DNA of 64,000 nucleotides from Defluviicoccus sp. bin129 (GTDB lineage: Bacteria > Pseudomonadota > Alphaproteobacteria > MPNO01): positions 92,862 to 156,861 of the forward strand of contig MPNO01000003.1 of the NCBI GenBank assembly GCA_002239065.1, given 5' to 3'. Each line of letters opens with the position of its first letter. Positions within the stretch are counted from its first letter, which is position 1. Shown piece after piece: positions 48,952 through 57,937 of this stretch. Under the pieces are notes generated by a model. That model made no database searches. It was given only the letters and a program-made list of their open reading frames with translations, and was not told the DNA's origin. A program made the translations under genes and the position numbers.

Positions 48952-50109
48952 ATGCTGACTGTCCGGGGCCTGGAGAAGACGTTCCGGCTGAGCGATTCCG
49001 AGGTGCGCGCCCTGGACGGCGTGGATTTCGAGGTCGCCAGGGGCGAATTCTTTGTGCTGCTCGGTCCCAGCGGCTGCGGCAAGACCACCATGCTGCGCTC
49101 GATCGCGGGCCTCGAACGGCCGGACCGCGGAACCATCGAGATCGACGGCGAGACCGTGGTCTCCGCCTCCGAACGGCGCCACGTCCCACCCGAGCGCCGG
49201 CCGATCGCCATGGTCTTCCAGTCCTATGCCGTATGGCCGCATATGGATGTGTACGAGAACGTGGCGTTCCCTCTGCGCGAAGGGGTGCGGCGGCTGCCGA
49301 AGGAAGAACAGAGCGCCAGAGTCTTCGAAGTGCTCGACCTGCTGGCGCTTTCCAGCCTCTCCGACCGGCCGGTGACCACGTTGTCGGGCGGCCAGCAGCA
49401 GCGGGTCGCGCTGGCCCGGGCGCTTGCGCTCCAGCCCAATGTGCTGCTGATGGACGAACCGCTGTCGAACCTCGACTTCAAGCTCCAGCTCCGGCTTCGG
49501 GCGCAGCTCAAGGAACTCATGCACCGACTCGGCCTGACCACGGTCTACGTCACGCACAACCAGGCCGAGGCGATGGAAACCGGCGACCGGATCGCGGTGA
49601 TGGACCGCGGCCGCATGGTCCAGATCGGAACCCCGCGGGAAGTCTATCGCCACCCCGCCGACGAGTTCGTCGCACGGTTCATCGGGGAGATGAGCCTGGT
49701 GCCCGCGAGCCTGGTCGATGTCACGGACGGATTCGCCACGTTGGAGAGCGCGATCGGGCGTGTCCGCGCGCTGGCCCCGCGGGAGAAGCGACTGTCGGCG
49801 GGCGCACGCTGCTTCTTCGGCATACGGCCGGAGGACATGCGACTGGCGGATCGGGATGCGGCCACCGGCAACACCATCGAATGCGAGGTGACCGCGCGTC
49901 AGTTCGTCGGAGAGGCGATGGTCTACACGGTGTCGGTGGGTTCCGTGAAGCTCCGCGTCAAGCTGCACCACAGCGTCGAACTCGGCGAAGGCCGGAAGGT
50001 CTGCCTCCACATGCCGCCCGAACATTGCTCGGTCGTGGCGCCGGCGGCCGGCGGCGGCGAGGCCTACGATGCCGAGGAAACCCTGACCGGGGCCGGAAAT
50101 GCGGGCTAG
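48952..50109 (+). CDS. ABC transporter ATP-binding protein (Fe3+/thiamine/polyamine type)
   Basis: A 385-residue ATPase of the FbpC/PotA class. Walker A is GPSGCGKTTM, Q-loop VFQSYAVWPHMDV, signature LSGGQQQRVALARAL, Walker B LLMDEPLSNLD and the switch His is in YVTHNQAEAM. A C-terminal TOBE domain (about residues 280-370) includes FFGIRPEDMRLAD. It energises the permease encoded by the overlapping next gene (11 bp). It opens the catabolic island. Confidence 0.93.
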   Translation: MLTVRGLEKTFRLSDSEVRALDGVDFEVARGEFFVLLGPSGCGKTTMLRSIAGLERPDRGTIEIDGETVVSASERRHVPPERRPIAMVFQSYAVWPHMDVYENVAFPLREGVRRLPKEEQSARVFEVLDLLALSSLSDRPVTTLSGGQQQRVALARALALQPNVLLMDEPLSNLDFKLQLRLRAQLKELMHRLGLTTVYVTHNQAEAMETGDRIAVMDRGRMVQIGTPREVYRHPADEFVARFIGEMSLVPASLVDVTDGFATLESAIGRVRALAPREKRLSAGARCFFGIRPEDMRLADRDAATGNTIECEVTARQFVGEAMVYTVSVGSVKLRVKLHHSVELGEGRKVCLHMPPEHCSVVAPAAGGGEAYDAEETLTGAGNAG

Positions 50110-51859
50110 ACCGACCGGCATCGCCTGGGTGTTCGGGCTGGCCTTTCTCGGCCTCGCCTTCATCGTGGTTTCCCTGCTCGGCAACGTCGTCGGCAGCTTC
50201 TCGATCGAAGGCGATATCGGGACGTTCACGCTCGCCAACTATGCCGACATGCTGGCCGACGACGAGCTCCTGCCCGTGCTGGTCCGCACCATCGTCCTCG
50301 GCTTGGGCAGCATTGTCTTCATGATGGCCTTCTCCTTCCCGTTCGCCTGGCTGATCACGCGGACCGACTTCCCGTGGAAGGGCGCCCTGTTCACCCTGCT
50401 GACCGCCAAGCTCGCCATTCCCGGCTTCATAACGGCGATGTCCTATGTCTGGCTGTTCAACCCGACCTCCGGTCTGGTGAACAAGATGCTGGGCGCCACC
50501 GGTGTCGACGGGGCAGCGGCGTTCGACATCTACCAGCTCTCATGGGTGTGCTTTCTGCAGGGCGTGGTGCTCACGCCGGCCTGCGTCTTCATGATGCTGC
50601 CCGCATTCCGCAACATGGATGCGTCGCTGGAGGAGGCGGCCTGGGTGTCCGGGGTCTCGCGCGCGCGGACGATTCGCCGCGTCGTCCTGCCGCTGCTCGC
50701 ACCCGGCGTTTTGGCGGCGGCGCTGTTCTTCTTCGTCATCTCGATCGAGATCTTCGACATCGTCGGGCTGATCGGCTTGCCCGGCGGCGTCGACGTGCTG
50801 GTCATCTGGATCTACGACGCCATGCATCCGATGATCGGGCTACCCAATTTCGGGCTCGCCGGGGCGATCGGCATGATGCTCTTTCTGCTCTGCGGCATCG
50901 CCATCGCGTTCTATGTCCGCATGCTGCGACAGGCAGACAGATACGCCGTGGTGGGCGGCAAGGGACGCAGGTTCTCGCCGCAGCCGCTCGGAAGGTGGCG
51001 CTGGGTCGCCGGCGCCTATGTCGGGTTCTGGGTGCTGCTCGCCGTGGTCGTCCCGGTGATCACCCTGGTCTGGGTGGCGCTGGTTCCCTATCTCCAGGCG
51101 TTCTCGATCGCCGCCATGTCGACCATGACGCTCGTCAGCTTTGTCGACGCCATCGACTACATGATGGGCCCGCTGCGCAACACGCTGATCATCATGGCCG
51201 GCGCCATCGTGGTTTCGATTGTGCTGGCGACCAGCATTTCATGGGTCGTCACCCGAAGCCGCAGCCCGGCCGCCCGGTGGTCCGACGCGCTGGTCTTCCT
51301 GGCTCCCGCCGTTCCCACCATGGTCGCGGGTGTCGCCTTCCAGTTCCTCGGCATCTCGATCTATCATTGGATTCCGCTCTACGGGACGATCTGGCTGATC
51401 GCCATCGCCATGGGCACGCGGATGCTTGCCTACTGCACCCGCACCATGAACGCCTCTTCGCTGCAGATTCGGTTCGAGCTCGACGAGGCCGCCCGGGCTT
51501 CCGGCGTCTCCCAGCTGGTCGCCTTCCGCCGGGTCTTCCTGCCCATCATGGCGCCGGCGCTGTTCTACGCAGCCCTGATGTCCGGCATGCTGGCGGCGCG
51601 CGACCTGACCCTGCCGCTGATCATGAGCGCGGGCAAGACGCACACCATCTCGACCCTGATCTTCGACCTTCAGACCAACGGGGACCAGAACGCCGCCGGG
51701 GCGATCGCGATCTACATGATCGTGCTGCTGGCCGTGCTCGCGGTGTTCGCGCACAGGATGACGGGGATGAGCGAGCTCGGCGTGGATTACTCGGCACGTC
51801 GCAGACGGCGCGGCCGCCGGATGCGCGCCCGGACCGCGATTCCCAGCCCCGCCGAGTGA
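50099..51859 (+). CDS. ABC transporter permease, fused double domain (FbpB-like)
   Basis: A 586-residue membrane protein with two BPD-type permease halves of about 6 helices each. The EAA loops are SLEEAAWVSGVSRARTIRRVVLP (first half) and ELDEAARASGVSQLVAFRRVFLP (second half). The fused arrangement is typical of the iron(III)/thiamine/2-aminoethylphosphonate importer class. The ATG overlaps the end of the ATPase gene. Confidence 0.93.
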   Translation: MRARPTGIAWVFGLAFLGLAFIVVSLLGNVVGSFSIEGDIGTFTLANYADMLADDELLPVLVRTIVLGLGSIVFMMAFSFPFAWLITRTDFPWKGALFTLLTAKLAIPGFITAMSYVWLFNPTSGLVNKMLGATGVDGAAAFDIYQLSWVCFLQGVVLTPACVFMMLPAFRNMDASLEEAAWVSGVSRARTIRRVVLPLLAPGVLAAALFFFVISIEIFDIVGLIGLPGGVDVLVIWIYDAMHPMIGLPNFGLAGAIGMMLFLLCGIAIAFYVRMLRQADRYAVVGGKGRRFSPQPLGRWRWVAGAYVGFWVLLAVVVPVITLVWVALVPYLQAFSIAAMSTMTLVSFVDAIDYMMGPLRNTLIIMAGAIVVSIVLATSISWVVTRSRSPAARWSDALVFLAPAVPTMVAGVAFQFLGISIYHWIPLYGTIWLIAIAMGTRMLAYCTRTMNASSLQIRFELDEAARASGVSQLVAFRRVFLPIMAPALFYAALMSGMLAARDLTLPLIMSAGKTHTISTLIFDLQTNGDQNAAGAIAIYMIVLLAVLAVFAHRMTGMSELGVDYSARRRRRGRRMRARTAIPSPAE

Positions 51860-51952
51860 ATCGGCGACGACGTCCGCGGACGCTTGGCAGGCGCGAAGGA
51901 AGCTGCCTAGGATTGAGCCCGACAAACCGAAAACAACGAGAGAGGGCGTGCC

Positions 51953-52996
51953 ATGTTGCGGAGGAGCATCCGACACGCGGGCGCGCTGGCGCTGGCCGCC
52001 GCGGCGCTGACAACTCTGGCCGCGGGACCGGTCAAGGGGCGCGAATTGCCGCCCGGCGTAGAGGCGCTGATAGAAGGCGCCAAGAAGGAAGGCGAGATCA
52101 CGGTGTACGGCCGCACGCTGAAGCCTAGCGCGGTCCGCGCCTTCTCCAAGCGGCTCAACGCGTTCTACGGGTTCCCCATCGAGCTCAACATGGGTGGAGG
52201 CTTCCACACCAAGAAGGCCGCCGAGGTCGCGCTGGCCATCAAGAAGGGGGTGCCCACCGGTTTCGACGTGTTCTGGACTTCCTACAGCACCAGCGTGCGC
52301 CTTGAACGTTCCGGGGCGGTCCAGAAGGTCGACTGGGTCAAGGAGCTCGGCATCCCGGCCTCGCTGCGGGCCAGCGAATACGGGGTCAAGTCGCACGACG
52401 TCAGCCTGTGCTTCGTTACCTACAACACCAACCTGGTGAAGGATTCCGAGGCGCCGCGGAGCTGGGACGATCTGCTCGATCCCAAGTGGAAGGGCCGGAT
52501 CGCGATGCCGCGCTCGCCGAGCCCGTGGATCTACCTGGCCACGGCGATCGGTGAAGAGAAGGCCACCGCGCTCCTGACCGAGATCATGGCGAAGGGCCAG
52601 GCCAAGATGATGGCGCGGTTCCCCGATGTCCGCGGCAAGGTCCTGACCGGCGAGTTCGCGCTGTCGATCGGGACGGACGCGTTCAAGCAGATCCGCCAGG
52701 GCGCGCCGGTCAAGATGGCGCCGATCGATCCCATCGCGCTTTCGAACTGGTCATACTATTTGATGTCGGACACCAAGAGCCCCAACCTCGCCAAGCTTTG
52801 GGCCTATTGGATTACCACCCCCGATGGCCAGCAGGCGCTCAACGAGATCGACGGCACCGGTTTCGTCACCACCGAGGGGAACGACCTGAACAAGCTTGCC
52901 GCCGGCAAGAAGATTGGCTGGCTGACCCGGGAATATGTCCAGGAGAACGGTCTGCGGCTGAGAAAGAAATACGGCAAGATCATGGGCTTGAGATAG
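51953..52996 (+). CDS. ABC transporter extracellular solute-binding protein (FbpA-like)
   Basis: A 347-residue periplasmic protein. The N-terminal signal peptide is HAGALALAAAALTTLAAG. The family-1 binding fold starts at LIEGAKKEGEITVYGRTL and includes DVFWTSYSTSVRL, SWDDLLDPKWKGRIAMP and YWITTPDGQQALNEI. Tyrosine ligands for Fe3+ are not obvious, so an organic ligand is likely given the catabolic context. It completes the three-gene importer. Confidence 0.9.
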   Translation: MLRRSIRHAGALALAAAALTTLAAGPVKGRELPPGVEALIEGAKKEGEITVYGRTLKPSAVRAFSKRLNAFYGFPIELNMGGGFHTKKAAEVALAIKKGVPTGFDVFWTSYSTSVRLERSGAVQKVDWVKELGIPASLRASEYGVKSHDVSLCFVTYNTNLVKDSEAPRSWDDLLDPKWKGRIAMPRSPSPWIYLATAIGEEKATALLTEIMAKGQAKMMARFPDVRGKVLTGEFALSIGTDAFKQIRQGAPVKMAPIDPIALSNWSYYLMSDTKSPNLAKLWAYWITTPDGQQALNEIDGTGFVTTEGNDLNKLAAGKKIGWLTREYVQENGLRLRKKYGKIMGLR

Positions 52997-53057
52997 CCAG
53001 GCCAGCGGGCGGCGCGCCCGCGCCGCGCCGCCCGTCGCCACGGACCGGCGAGGACTC

Positions 53058-54182
53058 GTGAAGTTCTCCTACACCCACCACATGCCCTACACCCATGTGG
53101 AGGAGGCAGGGCAGGACTGGCCGGTCGCCAACAAGCAGTTCGACCCGGAGCGCGGGGCCGAGCTCTACCGCGAGTACATCGACAACAAGGTGTATGCGGA
53201 GGAGGTCGGGTTCGACTGGATCGGCTGCAACGAGCACCACATGAGCCCCTACGGGCTGATGCCCAACCCCAACCTGATCGCCGCCGCCGTGATCGAGCGC
53301 ACCAGGACGGCCGGCATCCTGCAATCGGGCAACATCGTGCCGCTGACCAACCCGATCCGCATCGCCGAGGAATACGCCATGCTCGACGTCCAGTCGGGCG
53401 GACGGCTGATCGCCGGGTTCATGCGCGGGATCCCGCACGAATACGTCGCCTACAACGTGGCGCCCGACGAATCGTATGCGCGCATGCGCGAGGCGTGCGA
53501 GCTGATCCTCAAATGCTGGACCGAGCCGGAGCCCTTCGGCTGGGAGGGGGAGCATTACCGGTTCCGCGCGGTGTCCATCTGGCCGCGCCCGGTGCAGCAG
53601 CCGCACCCGCCGCTGGTGATGTCGGGCACGAGCCGGGAATCGGCCACGCTCGCGGCCGAGCTCGGCGCCACCATGGGTGTCCTGCGCCTGACCAGCTTCG
53701 ACGGGGCGCGGGCGATGATGGACGTCTACCGCGAGGTCGCGAAGTCCGATGGCTGGGAGCCCGGACCCGACCACTTCATGGTCGGCATGGGGTGCTGCAT
53801 CGCCGACACGAAGGACGAGGCGGTGGAGACCATGAAGTCGGGCCAGAAGTATTTTTTCGAGGTGCTCGGCGGCGGCATCCGGACGGCCCAGCGACTGGTG
53901 ATCCAGAAGACCCGCTATTTCGAGCACGAGGAGTCGCGGCAGAATTTCCCCGGACTACCCAGCAAGGTCAAACAGGTACCCATCGAGGAGCGGATCGAGA
54001 AGGGGTTGCTGCTCTGCGGCACCCCCGACATGGTGATCGACCAGCTCCGGCGCGTGAAGGCCGAGCTTGGCCATGGGCGCATGAACCTCAACATCAAGAT
54101 CGGCAACACGCCCGACGGCGCGGTGATGACGACCCTGCGCCACCTCAAGGAAACCGTCTTTCCCGCGGTCCGGGATCTGTAG
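53058..54182 (+). CDS. LLM-class flavin-dependent monooxygenase, copy 1
   Basis: A 374-residue luciferase-like monooxygenase, similar in length to RutA-type enzymes. Conserved points are EEVGFDWIGCNEHHMSPYGL, SGNIVPLTNPIRIAEEYAMLDVQSGGR and the HPPLVMSGTS loop. It likely uses reduced FMN or F420 and O2 to oxidise or cleave the imported compound. A GTG start follows the solute-binding protein by 61 bp. It is a tandem paralogue of the next gene, and a decayed third copy lies at 56139-56673. Confidence 0.9.
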   Translation: MKFSYTHHMPYTHVEEAGQDWPVANKQFDPERGAELYREYIDNKVYAEEVGFDWIGCNEHHMSPYGLMPNPNLIAAAVIERTRTAGILQSGNIVPLTNPIRIAEEYAMLDVQSGGRLIAGFMRGIPHEYVAYNVAPDESYARMREACELILKCWTEPEPFGWEGEHYRFRAVSIWPRPVQQPHPPLVMSGTSRESATLAAELGATMGVLRLTSFDGARAMMDVYREVAKSDGWEPGPDHFMVGMGCCIADTKDEAVETMKSGQKYFFEVLGGGIRTAQRLVIQKTRYFEHEESRQNFPGLPSKVKQVPIEERIEKGLLLCGTPDMVIDQLRRVKAELGHGRMNLNIKIGNTPDGAVMTTLRHLKETVFPAVRDL

Positions 54183-54224
54183 GCGAATGCTCCGCGCCGA
54201 CCGCGATCTCCAGGGTGCTTCTGC

Positions 54225-55349
54225 ATGAAGTTCAATTACTTCCACCTGATGCCGTGGACCGACATCGAGGAGACAGACCAGGACTGGCCGGTCGCCAACA
54301 AGAGGTTCGTGCCGGACCGCGCGACGGCGCTCTACGAGACCTACATCGACACCATGGTGTACGCCGAAGAGTGCGGTTTCGACTGGATCGGCTGCAACGA
54401 GCACCATTTCAGCCCGTACGGTCTGATGTCCAATTGCAACCTCATCGGGACGGTGCTGATCCAGCGCACCAGGCGTGCGCGCATCGCCATGTTCGGCAAC
54501 CTGGTGCCGCTGCTCAACCCGATCCGGGTCGCCGAGGAATACGCCATGCTCGATGTCATGTCGGGCGGCCGGCTGATCGCGGGCTTCATGCGCGGGATCC
54601 CGCATGAATATGTCGCCTACAACATCGCGCCCAGCGAGTCCTGGGAGCGGCTGGAGGAGGCGTCCGAGCTGATCCTCAAGGCCTGGACCGAGCCCGAACC
54701 GTTCGGCTGGGAGGGAAAGCACTACAAGTACCGCGCGGTGTCGATCTGGCCCCGTCCGATCCAGCAACCCCATCCGCCGATCCTCATGTCGGCGAGCAGC
54801 CCCGAATCGGCCCGCTTCGCCGCGCGCCACCGCGCCAAGATGGGGATGGTGATGCTGACCGATCTCGAGGCTGCGAAGAACTGCATCCGGATCTACAGGG
54901 AAACCGCCCGCGAGCACGGCTGGGAACCCGGGGTCGACGACATTCTCGTCGGCGCGCATACCTGCGTCGCGGAGGACGACGAGGCGGCCCGGCGCCATCT
55001 CGGCGGCGGGCTCGACTATTTCTACCACGTGCTGTTCGGCGGCCCGCGGACAGCACAGCGGCTGGTGATACAGAAGACGCGGTTCTACCGGGACGAGGCC
55101 AACCGCAAGACCCTCGGGGCCAGGCTCGCGGCATTGCGCCGGACCACGATCGAGGAGCGCATCGACAAGGGCATGGTGCTGTGCGGCACGCCCGACCGGG
55201 TGATCGAGCAGGTCAGGCATCTGCACGCCGAGCTCGGCCACGGCGTCATGAACATCAACATGAAGATCGGCAATATCTCCGACGCCGCGGTGCGCCGCAG
55301 CATGAAGCTGTGGGGCGAGCATGTCGCGCCTGCCGTGCGCGACCTCTAG
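54225..55349 (+). CDS. LLM-class flavin-dependent monooxygenase, copy 2
   Basis: Also 374 residues and collinear with copy 1, more than half identical by eye: EECGFDWIGCNEHHFSPYGL, GNLVPLLNPIRVAEEYAMLDVMSGGR and the identical GFMRGIPHEYVAYN. Divergence in the central segment (residues about 200-300) suggests different substrate specificity or a two-step oxidation. It follows copy 1 by 42 bp and precedes an alpha/beta hydrolase by 35 bp. Confidence 0.9.
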   Translation: MKFNYFHLMPWTDIEETDQDWPVANKRFVPDRATALYETYIDTMVYAEECGFDWIGCNEHHFSPYGLMSNCNLIGTVLIQRTRRARIAMFGNLVPLLNPIRVAEEYAMLDVMSGGRLIAGFMRGIPHEYVAYNIAPSESWERLEEASELILKAWTEPEPFGWEGKHYKYRAVSIWPRPIQQPHPPILMSASSPESARFAARHRAKMGMVMLTDLEAAKNCIRIYRETAREHGWEPGVDDILVGAHTCVAEDDEAARRHLGGGLDYFYHVLFGGPRTAQRLVIQKTRFYRDEANRKTLGARLAALRRTTIEERIDKGMVLCGTPDRVIEQVRHLHAELGHGVMNINMKIGNISDAAVRRSMKLWGEHVAPAVRDL

Positions 55350-55384
55350 GATCCGCCCGGTCGCGCGGAAGCAAGGGACAGATC

Positions 55385-56170
55385 ATGTCGTTTCAGGAAA
55401 ACACCGTAGCGCTTTCCAGCGGCCCCTTGGCCTATCACGTCGCCGGCGACGGGCCGCCCGTGATCCACATGCATGCCGCATCCGGGTTTCGCGCGACGGC
55501 GGCGCTCGAGGCGCTGGCGCAATCGTTCCGGATCTATGCGCCGGTGACGCCGGGCTTCGACGGCACCGCAACCCATGACGGCGTGGCGTCGATGGAGGCG
55601 CTGGCCCGCCTCGAAGCGGAGTTCGCCGATACCGTCATCGGCGAGACCGCGGATGTCATCGGCCATTCGTTCGGCGGCTGGCGAGCGACCTGGTATACGG
55701 TTCTGCACCCGCAAAAGGTGGGCCAGCTGGTACTGGAATGCCCGGCCGGGTTCCGGGAAGAGGGGGTGGGCGGGCTGTCCCCCGACCCCGAGGAATTGCA
55801 GCGCCGGCTCTACGCCCATCCCGAGAAGCTGCCGCCCGAGACCAAACCCGAATCCATGGTGACCCGGAATCGGGAAATGCTCGCCCATTACCACGGCGGC
55901 AAGGCGAAGGACGATGCGCTGGTCGACCGGCTGAACGAGATCGAGGCGCTGACGCTGATCCTGCACGGCACGAAGGACGGCGCGATTCCGATCTCGAGCC
56001 CTCGGCTGCTGAAACGCCTGATCCCTCGTGCGTTCCTGATCTATGTCTACGATGCGGCGCACGCCATCGAAGTGGACCAGCCGGAATACTTCACGGGTCT
56101 GGTCGGCGATTTCCTGACCCGCGGCGAGGCGTTCCTCGTCAATCCGGGGACCGACGACCGGGCGGCCTGA
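55385..56170 (+). CDS. Alpha/beta hydrolase
   Basis: A 261-residue hydrolase of RutD-like size. The nucleophile Ser is in VIGHSFGGWRATW, the Asp in LHGTKDGAIP and the His in YDAAHAIEVDQPE. It probably hydrolyses the carbamate, ester or enol product of the upstream monooxygenases. The ATG at 55385 was chosen at the start of family similarity. It is the last gene of the block before the inverted pseudogene. Confidence 0.87.
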   Translation: MSFQENTVALSSGPLAYHVAGDGPPVIHMHAASGFRATAALEALAQSFRIYAPVTPGFDGTATHDGVASMEALARLEAEFADTVIGETADVIGHSFGGWRATWYTVLHPQKVGQLVLECPAGFREEGVGGLSPDPEELQRRLYAHPEKLPPETKPESMVTRNREMLAHYHGGKAKDDALVDRLNEIEALTLILHGTKDGAIPISSPRLLKRLIPRAFLIYVYDAAHAIEVDQPEYFTGLVGDFLTRGEAFLVNPGTDDRAA

Positions 56171-56673
56171 AACTCGACCCCGCCGATTGCGGCGTGTTGC
56201 CGATCTCGACGTTGAGGTTCATCGGCCCGTGGCCGAGCTCCGCCTTGGCCCGTTTGATCTGGGCGACCGCCATGTCCGGCGTGCCGCACACCACCAGCCC
56301 CTTCTCCATCAACTCTTCGAGCAGCCCGATGGTCGCGCGGAAGGCGACGGCGGGACGCACCGGGTCCGGGCTGGAACCGGACATCCGGAGTCCGGGATGC
56401 GGCTGCTGCACCGGGCGCGGCCAGATCGAGACCGCGCGGTAGCGGCAATGCCCGCCCTCCCGGCCGAAGGGTTCCGGCTCGGTCCGGCACTTGACGATAG
56501 GGGCTCATGTGATGCCCGTTGCAGCCGATCCAGTCGAACCCGACCTCCTCGGCGAAGACCTTGTTGTCGATATACTCGCGATAGAGCGCGACGCCCTTCT
56601 CGGGGTCGAGCTGCTTGCTGGGGACCGGCCCGTCCTGCCCCGCCTCCTCGACATGGGAGTATGAGAACTTCAC
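56139..56673 (-). pseudogene. Decayed LLM monooxygenase (third paralogue)
   Basis: On the minus strand a GTG at 56673 opens VKFSYSHVEEAGQD and YREYIDNKVFAEEVGFDWIGCN, close to copy 1 of the tandem pair. After HHMSPY the match jumps to RAVSIWPRPVQQPHPGL in another frame, then after a second gap to GLVVCGTPDMAVAQIKRAKAELGHGPMNLN and IGNTP. Two large internal deletions, a small one near the start (HHMPYT missing) and frameshifts make it non-functional. It lies inverted between two active genes. Confidence 0.88.
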
Positions 56674-56780
56674 GAGACCCTCCCGCCGGCGGCCCGGCTT
56701 GAGCAGAGTAGACGCTCTGGCTTGCGCGGGGGAAGATCGCGCCAAGATCGGCTTGGCCGGTTCACCGAACGGAGACCACC

Positions 56781-57848
56781 TTGGCACAGGTCCTGAATTA
56801 CGAAATCGCGTGCCTGCAAACGCGCTCCCGGGCGGTCTCGCTCGACGAAGAGGAGCGCGACCGCGACATCCGCGAGAACATCGCGCGGATCGGCGAGATG
56901 ATCGATTACGTCACCGCGTTCGGAAACTCCGAGGTCCGCCTGGCGGTGCTTCCCGAGTATTCGATCAACGCGCGCTGGCAGAGACTCGAGCTGGAGGACT
57001 GGTTCAGGCTCTGCACCACAATCCCCGGGCCCTATACCGAGCTGCTCGGCGAGAAGGCGAAGCAGCGAAACATCTTCATCGCGGCGAACCTGTTCGAGGT
57101 GCATCCCGATTTCCCCCGCCGGTTCTTCAACTGCTCTTTCCTGATCGACCCCTCGGGCGCGGTGATCCTCAAGCACTGGAAGAACAACAACAACGCCTGG
57201 GTGTTCCCCTACACCACGCCGTCCGACATCTACACCGAGTTCTGCGCCAGGTTCGGACGGGAGAACCTGTTTCCCGTCGCCCGCACCGAGATCGGCAATA
57301 TCGGCCTGATCACCTGCGGCGAGCTCGGATTTCCGGAAAACGCGCGCTGCACGATGATGAACGGCGCCGAGATCCTGGCCCATCTCACCTCCGAGCCCCA
57401 CAACATGAGCCACGGCGACGTGTACAACTGGGAGGCCTATCGCATGACGCGGGCCTACGAGAACAAGTGCTATCTCGCGGCCGCCAATATCGGCATGTAC
57501 GAGGGCGCGACGCGGGGGCTGTTCGGAAGCCATGGGGATTCCGGCATCTATTCCTTCGACGGCGGGTGCATCAACAGGATCCGGGGCGCCGGCGAGGCCA
57601 CCATCAAGGCCCCGGTCGATCTGAACGCCCTGCGCCGCGCGCGCGCCAAGCCGTTCCATCCGGTGACCATCCGGGCCGAGATGTATGCCAGGGAGTACGA
57701 GGCTTCCGTCGGCTGGCCGAATGACGGTTTCGCCGACAGGCCGATAGAGAGCATCGAGGAAACCAGGGCCCAGTTCCGCCGTCTCGTGGAAGAGCGCCGG
57801 GCGAGGGGGATCGACATCGCGCCCCGCGAGTGGCCCGAGGACGATTGA
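56781..57848 (+). CDS. Carbon-nitrogen hydrolase (nitrilase/aliphatic amidase superfamily)
   Basis: A 355-residue nitrilase-superfamily enzyme. The catalytic triad is Glu in LAVLPEYSIN, Lys in VILKHWKNNNN and Cys in GLITCGELGFPE. The layout is nearer to aliphatic amidases and formamidases than to true nitrilases. A TTG start is supported by GGAG 7 bp upstream. In the island it could hydrolyse an amide released by ring opening, taking the place RutB has in pyrimidine breakdown. Confidence 0.88.
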   Translation: MAQVLNYEIACLQTRSRAVSLDEEERDRDIRENIARIGEMIDYVTAFGNSEVRLAVLPEYSINARWQRLELEDWFRLCTTIPGPYTELLGEKAKQRNIFIAANLFEVHPDFPRRFFNCSFLIDPSGAVILKHWKNNNNAWVFPYTTPSDIYTEFCARFGRENLFPVARTEIGNIGLITCGELGFPENARCTMMNGAEILAHLTSEPHNMSHGDVYNWEAYRMTRAYENKCYLAAANIGMYEGATRGLFGSHGDSGIYSFDGGCINRIRGAGEATIKAPVDLNALRRARAKPFHPVTIRAEMYAREYEASVGWPNDGFADRPIESIEETRAQFRRLVEERRARGIDIAPREWPEDD

Positions 57849-57937
57849 TCCCACCGCCGCCGCACCGGTTCGGAAATCGCGAAAGACCTGTATCATTCCC
57901 GCCGGATCGCCATTCGCGGCGGCGCTGGGGAAGGACA

